64,000 bases of DNA from the NCBI GenBank assembly GCA_024236015.1, contig JACKLK010000002.1, forward strand, positions 124,001-188,000, read 5' to 3'. The notes beneath the pieces were generated by a model. The model did no database searches. It had not been told where the DNA came from and saw nothing but the letters and a program-made list of their open reading frames with translations. The position numbers were made by a program, and so were the translations under genes. Below, in pieces: positions 1 through 8,570 of this stretch; positions within the stretch are counted from its first letter, which is position 1, and every line of letters starts with the position of its first letter. This stretch comes from Rhodoferax sp. (lineage in GTDB: Bacteria; Pseudomonadota; Gammaproteobacteria; Burkholderiales; Burkholderiaceae_C).

Positions 1-955
1 TGGTTTCGACCAGGAACTGCGGCATGCCCGACATTGCCAGCATGCGGGTGTAGATGGTGGCGCAGATGATCAGGAAACTCACCGCCACCGTGACATGGCC
101 GGTCTCGGTCAACACGCTCCAGAAACCCGGGCCATCGAGCTTGCGCTTGAGCAGCGCGATCACCAGTGCCAGCCCGGCGCCTACCGCGCCGGCCTCGGTG
201 GCGGTGAAGAATCCGGCGTACAGGCCACCGAGTACCGCGACGATCATCACGATGCTGGGCAGCAGCTTGAGCGCCATGGTGCCGGCGCCCATCATGTCCT
301 GGGCATCGACCTCGACCGGTATGCCGTTGGCAAACACCATGCCCGGCCGCAGGTAGGCCATCAGCACGATGCCCAGCGCGAAGGCGATGGCCAGCATCAA
401 GCCGGGCACGATGCCGGCGGTGAACATGTCGCCCACCGACTGGTTGGCCAGGAAACCGTAGAGGATCATCAGCAGGCTGGGCGGGATCAGCATGCCCAGC
501 ACCGAGGACCCGGCCACGACACCGGTGGCGAATCCGCCGCGGTAGCCGAAACGCAGCATCTGCGGCACTGCCACCCGCGTGAACACCGCGGCCGATGCGA
601 TCGAGATGCCGGTGATGGCGGCAAACACGGCATTGGCCGCCACGGTCGCGATGCCCAGGCCGCCGCGCAGGCGCCGGAACATCTGGTTGGCGACCTCGAA
701 CGCGTCCTTGCCGACGTCGGCCTTCGCGACCAGGAAGCCGGTCAGCACGAACAGCGGAACCACACCGAAGATGTGGCTGTTGATCGCGTCGTTGGCCGCT
801 GCCGCGAGCAGGTTGGCCGCCACCGACACGTCGTCGCGGATCAGCCAGACGCCGATGAACGACACCAGGCCCAGCACCACGGCCACATGCAGGCCGCCCC
901 AGATCAGCAGCAGCATCAGCACCAGCGAGCCGCTGGCGATCACCGCATTACCCAT
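1..955 (-). CDS. dctM: TRAP transporter large permease DctM, partial
   Basis: This is the 12-helix permease that drives sodium-coupled uptake of organic acids in TRAP transporters. The visible N-terminal ~318 residues begin MGNAVIASGS and are almost entirely hydrophobic. They include the family stretch around GVVPLFVLTGFLVAK and the conserved AGSSVLGMLIPPSLLMI region. The reading frame is open to the left window edge, so the C-terminus is missing. The ATG at 955 overlaps the end of dctQ (stop at 948-950), which fits translational coupling in the order dctP-dctQ-dctM. The transported substrate cannot be told from the sequence; the upstream TetR and ligase genes hint at a carboxylate entering CoA-dependent degradation. 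Confidence 0.93.
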   Translation of the reverse strand, partial: MGNAVIASGSLVLMLLLIWGGLHVAVVLGLVSFIGVWLIRDDVSVAANLLAAAANDAINSHIFGVVPLFVLTGFLVAKADVGKDAFEVANQMFRRLRGGLGIATVAANAVFAAITGISIASAAVFTRVAVPQMLRFGYRGGFATGVVAGSSVLGMLIPPSLLMILYGFLANQSVGDMFTAGIVPGLMLAIAFALGIVLMAYLRPGMVFANGIPVEVDAQDMMGAGTMALKLLPSIVMIVAVLGGLYAGFFTATEAGAVGAGLALVIALLKRKLDGPGFWSVLTETGHVTVAVSFLIICATIYTRMLAMSGMPQFLVET

Positions 956-1517
956 GGTCGGCAGCTCCCCGTGCCGGCAGCCGGTTGGCGCGTCGCCAAT
1001 CCGCCCAGGCCAGCAGCACGAAGGTGATCAGCGTCGCACTCAGGCCGATCAGCATGATCAGCCGCACCGGCCAGACCGGCGCGGTGAAGTCGCCGATGGC
1101 GCCGACATACTCGCGGATGCGGATCGCCTCGACCAGCGGCTCCCAGGCGGCCCACAGGATGACGCCCACCAGTGCGGCGCCGATCAGGTGGTACAGCGCC
1201 TGCAGCCGCGCGGCGAACGCGGGCCGGCCTTGTTTCAGGCGCGCCAGCAGGACGTCGGCGCGGGTGAAGCGCCCGCGGTGCAGGGTGTCGGCCAGCTGCA
1301 GGAACACGATGCCGACGATGGACAAGGCCACCAGTTCGGTGACGCCGCGCACCGGCGCGTCGAACAGGTTGCGTCCCAGCACGTCGGTGTTGATCAGCAG
1401 CATCAACGCGATGATCCACAAGGTGCCCAGCGCGTTGAGCAGCTTGCCCAGGCGTTGGAACTGCCACGGCAGCGGCGCGCCGTAGCTGTCGGCGACCGGT
1501 GTCTTGCCGGAGCTCAA
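948..1517 (-). CDS. dctQ: TRAP transporter small permease DctQ
   Basis: This is the small four-helix membrane subunit that pairs with DctM. The chosen TTG start at 1517 overlaps the dctP stop codon (TTGA) and gives 189 residues, normal for the family. No ATG precedes the first helix (LWIIALMLLINTDVLGRNLF). That helix carries the family pattern of a polar N/D/GR motif after the first membrane segment. Further hydrophobic segments lie near residues 60-80, 100-120 and 145-170. The gene overlaps both neighbours, so the three TRAP genes are a tightly coupled operon. The TTG start is inferred from the overlap and from the absence of a better codon. Confidence 0.88.
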   Translation of the reverse strand: MSSGKTPVADSYGAPLPWQFQRLGKLLNALGTLWIIALMLLINTDVLGRNLFDAPVRGVTELVALSIVGIVFLQLADTLHRGRFTRADVLLARLKQGRPAFAARLQALYHLIGAALVGVILWAAWEPLVEAIRIREYVGAIGDFTAPVWPVRLIMLIGLSATLITFVLLAWADWRRANRLPARGAADHG

Positions 1518-2590
1518 TTCGCGGTCCAGTCCCGTGGCAGCTGGGCGCCGCTGCGCTTGAGGGCTTCGGTGTACATCTTGAGCACTTCCTTGCCGGGCCC
1601 GCCCTTGGCGGTCACGTCGGCGCTCCAGGTCTGCGCCACCGGGCCGAGCGCGTCGGCCCAGCGCTTGCGTTCCGCCGGGCTCAGCTCGCTGATCTTGGCG
1701 CCGGCCGCCGTCATGTTCGCCAGCACCGTCTTGACGGCATCGGACTGCATCGCGGCCAGCTTGTCCGCCCACACATCGGACGCCTCCTGCATGGCCTTGC
1801 GCACCTCGGGCGGCAGTTTTTCGAAGCGCGACTTGTTGACCGCCACACCACCGGCGAACTGCGATCCGAAGTTGACCTTGGTGACATACGGCGCGACCTC
1901 ATGCACCTTGGCGGCCCAGGCGCCGGTGGCAAACACCACGGTTCCGTCCGACACGCCGGACTTGATGTCTTCGTAATAACTGTTCAGGTTGCCGGCCACG
2001 GCGACCGCGCCGGTGCCGTTGACCCAGTTCGCGGCCGGTCCCGGTGCGCTGAGTTTCTTGCCTTGCAGGTCCTCGATCCTGGTGATCGGAAACTTGGTCC
2101 AGATATGGTAGGAGTCCAGCGCCATGCCGCCCAGGTAGGTCAGGCCGTTCTTGTTCCAGGCGTCGGCCATGGCGGGGATTTTGGCCTGCATGTCGGAGAT
2201 GGTCTTGGCGACGACGGCGATGTCGTCGCTGCCGAACGGGGTGTAATAGGTGACGTTCTGCATCGGGAACTTGGCCGCCTCGAAGATGGTGCTGACGATG
2301 CCGATGTCCGCGATGCCATCGGCAATGCCCTTGGATTCGCTGCCCAGCTTGATCAAGGTGCCGCCCCAGGCCTTGGTCCAGTCGATCTTGTACTTGTTGC
2401 CGGCGGCGACCAGCCGTCTGTCGACCTCGGGAATGAACACCTCTTCCATGGTCTTGACCCACAGGAACACCGGCGGGTGGCCGGCGGTGGCGGTCAGCTT
2501 GATCACCTGCTGGCCATGGGCCGGCAGGTGGGCCAGCGTGGCCAGTGTGGCCGCGGCGGCGGTCGAGAGAAGGGTTCGGCGAAGGGTCAT
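1514..2590 (-). CDS. dctP: TRAP transporter substrate-binding protein DctP
   Basis: This is the periplasmic receptor of the TRAP system, 358 residues. It has an N-terminal signal peptide (MTLRRTLLSTAAAATLATLA, cleavage near AHGQ) and the DctP fold signature around residues 150-240, including the conserved segment ITRIEDLQGKKLSAPG, where an arginine usually contacts a substrate carboxylate. The ATG at 2590 overlaps the stop of the tetR gene (ATGA), and a purine-rich site (AGGAGACAACC on the minus strand) precedes it. This places the regulator and the transporter on one transcript. The ligand is unknown. The long insert rich in D/E/K near residues 60-80 resembles TRAP receptors found near CoA-ligase genes, but I cannot assign a compound. 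Confidence 0.93.
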   Translation of the reverse strand: MTLRRTLLSTAAAATLATLAHLPAHGQQVIKLTATAGHPPVFLWVKTMEEVFIPEVDRRLVAAGNKYKIDWTKAWGGTLIKLGSESKGIADGIADIGIVSTIFEAAKFPMQNVTYYTPFGSDDIAVVAKTISDMQAKIPAMADAWNKNGLTYLGGMALDSYHIWTKFPITRIEDLQGKKLSAPGPAANWVNGTGAVAVAGNLNSYYEDIKSGVSDGTVVFATGAWAAKVHEVAPYVTKVNFGSQFAGGVAVNKSRFEKLPPEVRKAMQEASDVWADKLAAMQSDAVKTVLANMTAAGAKISELSPAERKRWADALGPVAQTWSADVTAKGGPGKEVLKMYTEALKRSGAQLPRDWTAN

Positions 2591-3330
2591 GGTTGTCTCC
2601 TGTGGGTGGAACGTCGACGGGATGAAACGGGTGCCGATGCCGCAGGCGGTGCCGGCGGTGGCGGCAAGGCCGCGCGGATGCCGCCTTCGATGAAGCGCAC
2701 CAGCATCGGGTGGGACGAGACGTCATTGGGCGTGTTCGCGCCGAGCGACAAGCGCTGCACGCGCTGGTCGCTGAGGTGGTGCAGCAAGGCACCCAGTGCG
2801 AACTGGTAGGCCCACGCGCATGCCCCGACGCTGGCATGGGGCAGTGCCAGCCGCAATGCGTCGATGAAGGCATGGGCCAGCGGGTCGAAATGCCGGCGCA
2901 GCACCCGGTCCGCCTCCGGCGATGCGTACCCGAGTTCGCGCGCCACCAGCAGCGCGTAGAACTCGCCTTCGGCGCTGGCGCGGATGCGCAGCACCGGTTG
3001 CACGAAGGCCTCGACGATGTGGTTGAGCAGGTCCGGGCCGCCGTCGTCGACCGCGGCCTGCAGCCGGGTCAGGCGTTCGTCGATGGTCGGGCGCCAGTGC
3101 TCGAAGATGGCTTCGAACAACTCGTGTTTCTGGCCATAGTAATAAGCCACCAGGGCCAGCGGCACCTCGGCTTCGATGGCGATCTGGCGGATCGACACCG
3201 CGTGGTAGCCGTTCTGCGCAAACAGCTTTTCCGCGGCCAGCAGGATGGCCTGGCGGCGATCGGGGCGTGCATCGGACTCGCGGTCGGCGGGTGATCGCGG
3301 GGTCCTGGCGGGGCGCAGACGGGTTTCCAC
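2587..3330 (-). CDS. TetR-family transcriptional regulator
   Basis: This is a DNA-binding repressor of the TetR/AcrR family, about 247 residues. The helix-turn-helix occupies roughly residues 25-75 (RRQAILLAAEKLFAQNGY, VSIRQIAIEAEVPLALVAYYY). The C-terminal two thirds form the ligand-binding helical domain with an HLSDQR-type segment. The GTG at 3330 is chosen because it is the only good start before the HTH. It lies directly beside two tandem palindromes (3338-3375) that are probably its operators. Its stop overlaps the dctP start. It is divergent from the acetoacetyl-CoA synthetase-like gene, so it probably controls both the TRAP operon and the ligase, perhaps responding to an acyl-CoA or carboxylate. 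Confidence 0.9.
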   Translation of the reverse strand: METRLRPARTPRSPADRESDARPDRRQAILLAAEKLFAQNGYHAVSIRQIAIEAEVPLALVAYYYGQKHELFEAIFEHWRPTIDERLTRLQAAVDDGGPDLLNHIVEAFVQPVLRIRASAEGEFYALLVARELGYASPEADRVLRRHFDPLAHAFIDALRLALPHASVGACAWAYQFALGALLHHLSDQRVQRLSLGANTPNDVSSHPMLVRFIEGGIRAALPPPPAPPAASAPVSSRRRSTHRRQP

Positions 3331-3337
3331 CGGGATA

Positions 3338-3375
3338 TTGAACGAGCGTACAAAAAACTTGAACACCCGTACAAA
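3338..3375. promoter_or_regulatory. Tandem palindromic operators between tetR and the acyl-CoA ligase gene
   Basis: Two copies of a 16-bp imperfect palindrome, TTGAACGAGCGTACAA and TTGAACACCCGTACAA, start at 3338 and 3359. They are 21 bp apart, two helical turns, on the same DNA face. The half-sites read TTGWACG/CGTWCAA, typical of a dimeric TetR regulator. They lie 8 bp upstream of the tetR GTG and about 50 bp upstream of the ligase ATG, a position suited to repress both. The assignment to this TetR protein is inferred from position. Confidence 0.7.
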
Positions 3376-3426
3376 CCCTGATGCACCGGGCTCCCGAGAG
3401 CGGTCGACCTGCGTTAATCTGCGGCC

Positions 3427-5499
3427 ATGCATGCGCCGCCCCCTGCCCCATTCGTTCCCCAGATCCGGCTGTACCAGGATTGGCTGCAGGAGCGACACGG
3501 CCTGCGGTTCGACGACTACGCGGCCTTGTGGCGCTGGTCCATCGCCGACCTGGACGCGTTCTGGCAAAGCCTGTGGGACTACTACGAGCTGCAGTCGCCG
3601 ACTCCCCACACCGCGGTGCTGGCCGAGCGTCGCATGCCGGGAGCCCGCTGGTTTCCCGGTGCGCAGGTCAACTATGCGCGCCAGGCGCTGCGCCATGCGG
3701 ACGCCGCCCATGTCGCCGGCCAGCCGGCGGTCATCAGCCACAACGAAAAAAGCCTGGGGAAACACCCGCCGCGTGTGCTGTCCTGGCCGCAGCTGCGCCA
3801 GCAGGTCGCATCGCTGGCACTGCATCTGCAGGCCCAGGGCGTGCAGCCGGGCGACCGGGTCGCCGCCTACCTGCCGAACGTGCCCGAGGCCATCGTCGCT
3901 TTCCTGGCCAGCGCCAGCATCGGCGCGGTCTGGAGCATCTGCGCGCCCGACATGGGCGTGCATGCGGTGCTCGACCGCTTCCGGCAGATCGAACCGAAGG
4001 TGCTGATCGCCTGCGATGGCGTGACCCATGGCGGCCAGGACCAGGACCGGCTGGCCGTCGTGGCCCAGCTGCGCGCCGCGTTGCCGACGGTGCGGCACCT
4101 GTTGATGCTCGATCAGCTCGGCGCCTTGTCGCGTGCCGATGCGGCGCTGGAGCATGTCGATCTTGCGCTCGCCTGCGGACGCGACGATGCGCAGACCCGG
4201 GCGTTCGAGCCGCTGTGGCTCGCGTTCGACCATCCGCTGTGGATCGTCTATTCCAGCGGCACCACCGGATTGCCGAAACCCATCGTGCACGGACATGGCG
4301 GCTCGACGCTGGTGACGATGGAGCTGGTCGGCCTGCACAACGACGTCGGTGCCAGTTACCTGCCCAACAGCCGGGGCGAGCGTTACCACTGGTACAGCTC
4401 GACCGGCTGGGTCATGTGGAACGCCCAGGTGTCGGGGTTGCTGCTCGGGGCGACCTGCTGCATCTTCGACGGCAGCCCGGCCGGGCGCAGCCATGACGCA
4501 AGCGGCCAGCGCGTGGCACCGGACTGGTCCACGTTGTGGCGATTTGCGGCCGAACTCGGGGTCACGTTCTTCGGCGCCGGCGCCGCGTTCTATGCGAACT
4601 GCATGAAGGCCGGCCTCGCACTGTCCACCGTCGGCGACCTGCGCAAGGTACGCGCGCTGGGCACGACCGGATCGCCGCTGAGCGAAGACGTGCAGAACTG
4701 GGGGACACGGCAGTTTCGACAGGTGCATGCGACCGCGGGGCGTGGGGGCGATATCTGGTGGTGCAACATCTCGGGCGGGACGGACTTCGCGGGCGCCTTC
4801 ATCGGCGGCAACCGCGAATTGCCGCTGGTGCCCGGCGAGATGCAGTGCCGCCTGCTGGGCTGCGCCGTGCAGGCCTGGGACGAGAACGGCCAGCCGGTGA
4901 CGGATGCCGTCGGCGAGCTGGTGTGCACGGAGCCGATCCCGTCCATGCCGCTGTACCTCTGGGGCGACACGAACCACGAGCGGTATCTGTCGAGTTATTT
5001 CGACATGTACCCGGGCGTCTGGCGCCATGGCGACTGGCTCAAGGTCGGCGCCAACGGGGGCTGCGTGATCTACGGGCGATCGGATGCGACCATCAACCGC
5101 CATGGCCTGCGCATGGGCACGAGCGAGTTGTACAGCGCGGTCGAGGCCTTGCCCGAGGTGCTCGATTCGCTGGTCGTGGACCTGGAGTACCTGGGCCGCG
5201 ACAGCTTCATGCCCTTGTTCGTGGTGTTGCGCGAGGGCCTTGCGCTCGACGATGCGCTGCGCTCACGCATCAACCAGGCGATCCGGACCGCGCTGTCGCC
5301 GCGGTTTGTTCCCAACGCCATCTTGCAGGTGCAGGAGGTTCCGCGCACCCTGTCCGGCAAGAAGCAGGAACTGCCGATCAAGAAGCTGCTGCTCGGCCAG
5401 CCGCTGGACAAGGTGGTGAACCGGGAGGCGATGGCCAATCCCGGTTGCCTGGACTGGTACGTGGCGTTCGCGCAGTCACGGCAACTGCCGGCGGCCTGA
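3427..5499 (+). CDS. Acetoacetate-CoA ligase family protein
   Basis: This is an ATP-dependent acyl-CoA synthetase of the acetoacetyl-CoA synthetase branch, 690 residues, the usual length. It has the N-terminal cap (RLYQDWLQERHGLRFDDY, then FPGAQVNYAR) and the AMP-binding P-loop YSSGTTGLPKP near residue 275. It also has a large central region with GGTDFAGAFIGG and the C-terminal lysine motif RTLSGKKQELPIKK near residue 643, which closes the adenylation site. It would activate a short oxo or hydroxy acid such as acetoacetate to its CoA ester in the cytoplasm. It is divergent from tetR and the TRAP operon, so imported acid and activation are probably linked. No clear Shine-Dalgarno site precedes the ATG; TTAATCT at 3413-3419 could be a -10 box of a nearly leaderless transcript. 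Confidence 0.9.
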   Translation: MHAPPPAPFVPQIRLYQDWLQERHGLRFDDYAALWRWSIADLDAFWQSLWDYYELQSPTPHTAVLAERRMPGARWFPGAQVNYARQALRHADAAHVAGQPAVISHNEKSLGKHPPRVLSWPQLRQQVASLALHLQAQGVQPGDRVAAYLPNVPEAIVAFLASASIGAVWSICAPDMGVHAVLDRFRQIEPKVLIACDGVTHGGQDQDRLAVVAQLRAALPTVRHLLMLDQLGALSRADAALEHVDLALACGRDDAQTRAFEPLWLAFDHPLWIVYSSGTTGLPKPIVHGHGGSTLVTMELVGLHNDVGASYLPNSRGERYHWYSSTGWVMWNAQVSGLLLGATCCIFDGSPAGRSHDASGQRVAPDWSTLWRFAAELGVTFFGAGAAFYANCMKAGLALSTVGDLRKVRALGTTGSPLSEDVQNWGTRQFRQVHATAGRGGDIWWCNISGGTDFAGAFIGGNRELPLVPGEMQCRLLGCAVQAWDENGQPVTDAVGELVCTEPIPSMPLYLWGDTNHERYLSSYFDMYPGVWRHGDWLKVGANGGCVIYGRSDATINRHGLRMGTSELYSAVEALPEVLDSLVVDLEYLGRDSFMPLFVVLREGLALDDALRSRINQAIRTALSPRFVPNAILQVQEVPRTLSGKKQELPIKKLLLGQPLDKVVNREAMANPGCLDWYVAFAQSRQLPAA

Positions 5500-5504
5500 C
5501 ACAT

Positions 5505-5528
5505 CCGGCGGGGCGCCAGGGGCGCCGG
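5505..5528. terminator. GC-rich hairpin between convergent genes
   Basis: CCGGCG (5505-5510) pairs with CGCCGG (5523-5528); a nested GGCGCC/GGCGCC alternative is also possible. The hairpin lies just after the ligase stop codon and before the end of the convergent 106-residue gene, so it could stop transcription from both sides. There is no T-run, so an intrinsic terminator is uncertain. Confidence 0.35.
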
Positions 5529-5547
5529 CGATGGTGGCGGGAGGGCG

Positions 5548-5868
5548 CTACTGGTCCCGTTCGTGCAGGCTGATCAGGCTCATCAGCGCCGATACCACCT
5601 CGGGCTTGAAGCCGACACGGGCATTGCCGAAGCCGTCTCCACCGCTCATCACGAGTTTTTCCATGTAGTCGACGCAGTCCTGCGAACCCCAGAACACGGT
5701 GATCGCCTTGGCGATGCGTTCATGGCGTTTCGCAATGATGGCCATGGCATTGTCGATGCCGACCTGGCGTGGCAGCTCATGCAGGGGCATGGGCCGGGTC
5801 GCCTGCTCTTCTTCGTCCCATTTCAGTGGCGGGAAGCCCAACGATTCATTTTTCCCAGATGTTGCCAT
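5548..5868 (-). CDS. Hypothetical protein, 106 residues
   Basis: I do not recognise a named family. The protein has an acidic, proline-rich N-terminus (PPLKWDEEEQATRPMP), then a mostly helical region with AIIAKRHERIAKAITVFWGSQDC. It has a single cysteine and no signal peptide or membrane segment, so it should be soluble and cytoplasmic. A strong ribosome-binding site (AAGGAGACCACG before the ATG) and host-like codon use support a real gene. It stands alone, convergent with the acyl-CoA ligase and downstream, on the same strand, of the LysR gene. Confidence 0.75.
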   Translation of the reverse strand: MATSGKNESLGFPPLKWDEEEQATRPMPLHELPRQVGIDNAMAIIAKRHERIAKAITVFWGSQDCVDYMEKLVMSGGDGFGNARVGFKPEVVSALMSLISLHERDQ

Positions 5869-6012
5869 CGTGGTCTCCTTGCGAGTGGCGCGCCCAGGCT
5901 TGGCGCGGGCAAGTGTTTTGTTTTTACACCGGAATTATCCCCGATGGCACGGCACTGGTGAGCATGTGTATCAACGGGGCGGCCTCATCCGCGAGCCGGT
6001 TGGTGGCGCTCG

Positions 6013-6909
6013 TCAGGTCACCTGCTGCTGCAGCCAGGCCATCAATTGCAGCACCACCGGCTTGGTTTCCTGTTGCTCCGGGCGCACCAGGTAGTAGGCG
6101 CGCTCGGCCGCGAGGGCATGGGCGCAGGCCTGGACCAGCTGCCCGGCCGCCAGTTCATGTTCGATCAGCATCCGTGGTACCAGCGCGACACCCATGGCAT
6201 GCACGGCGGCGGCCACCGTCAGCGAAAACAACTCGTAACGCGGGCCCGCCAATGCCATCGGCGCCGTGACCGAGGCGCGCTGGAACCATTGGCGCCAGGC
6301 TTGCGGTCGGGTGCTTTGTTGCAGCAAGGGCATGGTGGCCAGTTCCTCGGGCGTGCGCATGCGCCCGTCCGGCAGCAGCGCGGGCGCGCAGACCGGCACC
6401 AGATCCTCCTGCAGCAGCAGGGTCGAGCGGGTTCCCGCCCAGTCGCGCAGCTGCTGCGGGGTGCCGGCATACAGGGCCGCGTCGAAGTCGGTGTCGGCGA
6501 ACAGGAACGGCCGGGTCCGGGTCTCGATATGCACGACCAGTTGCGGATGGCGCCGCGCCAGGTCCGGCAGGCGCGGGATCAGCCAGCGGCTGGCGAAGGT
6601 GGGCACCGCGGCCAGCAACAGGGTTTGCTGGGCGCCATGTCCTGACATGGCCTCGAGCGTGTCGCGTTCGAGCGCCTGCAGTCGCGGCGCGATCTGGCGT
6701 GCATAGGCGCTGCCGCGTTCGGTCAAGGCCACGCCGTGGCGGGTGCGCTGGAACAAGGACTGTCCGAGGTACTGCTCCAGCGCGGAGATCTGGCGCGACA
6801 CCGCGCTTTGGGTCAGCGCCAGCTCCTGCGCGGCCCGGGTATAACTTTCGTGCCGGGCCGCGGCATCGAAACAGGCCAATGCCTGCAGGGAGGGGATCTT
6901 GCGCCGCAT
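6013..6909 (-). CDS. gcdR: LysR-family regulator, GcdR-like
   Basis: This is a LysR-type activator, 298 residues from the internal ATG at 6909 (MRRKIPSLQALACF), which matches the family start better than an upstream in-frame ATG. The winged HTH spans residues 1-65 (ESYTRAAQELALTQSAVSRQISALE), followed by the periplasmic-binding-like effector domain. The beginning resembles the GcvA/GcdR branch. It is divergent from glutaryl-CoA dehydrogenase, the arrangement known for GcdR regulators of glutarate catabolism. Glutarate or glutaryl-CoA is therefore the likely effector, by inference from context. Confidence 0.85.
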   Translation of the reverse strand: MRRKIPSLQALACFDAAARHESYTRAAQELALTQSAVSRQISALEQYLGQSLFQRTRHGVALTERGSAYARQIAPRLQALERDTLEAMSGHGAQQTLLLAAVPTFASRWLIPRLPDLARRHPQLVVHIETRTRPFLFADTDFDAALYAGTPQQLRDWAGTRSTLLLQEDLVPVCAPALLPDGRMRTPEELATMPLLQQSTRPQAWRQWFQRASVTAPMALAGPRYELFSLTVAAAVHAMGVALVPRMLIEHELAAGQLVQACAHALAAERAYYLVRPEQQETKPVVLQLMAWLQQQVT

Positions 6910-7017
6910 GGTGTGAAGAATACACACAACTGGCAACGTCTTGAAGTCGTTTCGGATCGGAAAGTCGTTGAAATAAAAGGAAGGTGCCGCCGCCGCCCAC
7001 CGGATCGATGGCCTTGG

Positions 7018-7095
7018 ATTCGGTCCAGATATTCGAAAATCTCATTTCTGGATTCCGAATTTGCGGTTGTCCCCGGCGCCGCCTGCCACTACGAT
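7018..7095 (+). promoter_or_regulatory. gcdH promoter and candidate LysR binding region
   Basis: A sigma70-like pair, TTGTCC (7067-7072) and TACGAT (7090-7095) with 17-bp spacing, lies upstream of gcdH. Just upstream is an inverted repeat, ATTCGG (7018-7023) and CCGAAT (7055-7060), flanking ATTCGAAAAT at 7031-7040. An AT-rich dyad here is where a LysR activator would bind. This is pattern matching only. Confidence 0.4.
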
Positions 7096-7128
7096 CGGGC
7101 CTCTATCGACCAATCCAGGAGCAACGGC

Positions 7129-8325
7129 ATGGCCCACGCGGCATTCAACTGGCAGGATCCTTTCCTGCTCGAGTCCCAACTCAGCGACGACGAACGCATG
7201 GTGCGCGACGCCGCGGCGGCCTATTGCCAGGACAAGCTGCAGCCGCGCGTCATCGAGGCGTTCCGCAACGGCACGACCGACGTGGCCATCTTCCGCGAAA
7301 TGGGCGAACTCGGCCTGCTCGGACCGACGATTCCCGAGCAGTTCGGCGGCCCGGGCCTGAATTACGTGGCGTATGGCCTGATCGCGCGCGAGGTCGAGCG
7401 GGTGGACTCCGGCTACCGCTCGATGATGAGCGTGCAGTCTTCGCTGGTCATGGTGCCGATCTTCGAGTTCGGTACCGAGGCACAGAAACAGAAATACCTG
7501 CCCAAGCTCGCCACCGGCGAGTGGATCGGCTGTTTCGGCCTGACCGAGCCCGACCACGGCTCCGACCCCGGCTCCATGGCCACACGTGCGCACAAGGTTG
7601 CCGGCGGTTACAAGCTGAGCGGCTCCAAGATGTGGATCTCCAACAGCCCGATGGCCGACGTGTTCGTGGTCTGGGCCAAGGAAGTGTCCGAGTCCGGCCA
7701 GGTCGGGCCGATCCGCGGTTTCGTGCTCGAGAAAGGCGCCAAGGGCCTGAGCGCGCCGCCGATCCATGGCAAGGTCGGCCTGCGGGCTTCGGTCACCGGC
7801 GAGATCGTCATGGACGGCGTGTTCTGCCCGGAGGAAAACGCCTTTCCCGAGGTGCAGGGGCTCAAGGGCCCGTTCACCTGCCTGAATTCGGCGCGTTACG
7901 GCATTGCCTGGGGCGCCCTGGGTGCGGCCGAAGACTGCTGGCTGCGCGCGCGCCAGTACACGCTGGACCGCAAGCAGTTCGGCCGTCCACTGGCGGCCAA
8001 CCAGCTGATCCAGAAGAAGCTGGCCGACATGCAGACCGAGATCGCGCTCGGCCTGCAGGGCTGCCTGCGCCTGGGCCGCATGAAGGACGAAGGGTCGGCG
8101 GCGGTCGAGATCACCTCCATCCTCAAGCGCAACTCCTGCGGCAAGTCGCTCGACATCGCCCGCCTGGCGCGCGACATGATGGGCGGCAACGGCATCTCCG
8201 ACGAGTTCGGCGTGGCGCGCCACCTGGTCAACCTGGAGGTGGTCAACACTTACGAAGGCACACACGACATCCATGCGCTGATCCTGGGCCGGGCCCAGAC
8301 CGGCATCGCGGCGTTCGCGAATTAG
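7129..8325 (+). CDS. gcdH: Glutaryl-CoA dehydrogenase
   Basis: This FAD enzyme of the acyl-CoA dehydrogenase family oxidises and decarboxylates glutaryl-CoA to crotonyl-CoA in lysine, tryptophan and glutarate degradation. The 398 residues start at the ATG at 7129, preceded by AGGAG. Sequence marks are the FGLTEPDHGSDPG flavin segment, KMWISNSP, and the C-terminal TYEGTHDIHALILGRA, where the glutamate at about position 376 is the catalytic base. The YEGTHDIHALILGRA block is close to the well-conserved human GCDH motif. It is flanked by a divergent GcdR-like regulator and a class III CoA transferase, which together make a glutarate activation and oxidation unit. Confidence 0.95.
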   Translation: MAHAAFNWQDPFLLESQLSDDERMVRDAAAAYCQDKLQPRVIEAFRNGTTDVAIFREMGELGLLGPTIPEQFGGPGLNYVAYGLIAREVERVDSGYRSMMSVQSSLVMVPIFEFGTEAQKQKYLPKLATGEWIGCFGLTEPDHGSDPGSMATRAHKVAGGYKLSGSKMWISNSPMADVFVVWAKEVSESGQVGPIRGFVLEKGAKGLSAPPIHGKVGLRASVTGEIVMDGVFCPEENAFPEVQGLKGPFTCLNSARYGIAWGALGAAEDCWLRARQYTLDRKQFGRPLAANQLIQKKLADMQTEIALGLQGCLRLGRMKDEGSAAVEITSILKRNSCGKSLDIARLARDMMGGNGISDEFGVARHLVNLEVVNTYEGTHDIHALILGRAQTGIAAFAN

Positions 8326-8540
8326 GATGAGGGACGCCCCCCGTCTGTCCGGTCGCACTGCGTGTCGACCGGCCGAACCCCCCACTGGGGGGCGGGCCGG
8401 CCGCTTCGGAGCGGCCGTGCGCGGCGGCCACTGGATGAAGGACGCCTCCCGTCTGTCCGGTTTCACTGCGGGTAGACCGGCTGAACGCCCCACTGGGGGG
8501 CTGGCCGGCCGCTTCGCAGCTGCCGTGCGCGGCGGCCCCT
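8325..8540. repeat. Exact-length tandem repeat, two 108-bp units
   Basis: Two units of exactly 108 bp (8325-8432 and 8433-8540), each beginning GGATGA, follow each other without a gap and are about 85-90% identical by eye. A third GGAT begins at 8541. Each unit holds a strong hairpin around CCCCCACTGGGGGG flanked by CCGGC/GCCGG arms. The first unit begins inside the gcdH stop codon. As 108 is a multiple of three, the region also reads as two 36-residue peptide repeats in one frame, but I treat this as intergenic repeat DNA. Confidence 0.85.
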
Positions 8541-8570
8541 GGATTGGCGCGCAGCGCACTGGATACTGAA

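Noticed and set aside
8327..8569. 80-codon frame made of two 36-residue repeats after gcdH
   Set aside because: It exists because the 108-bp repeat is a multiple of three; there is no ribosome-binding site, and the composition is repeat-derived.
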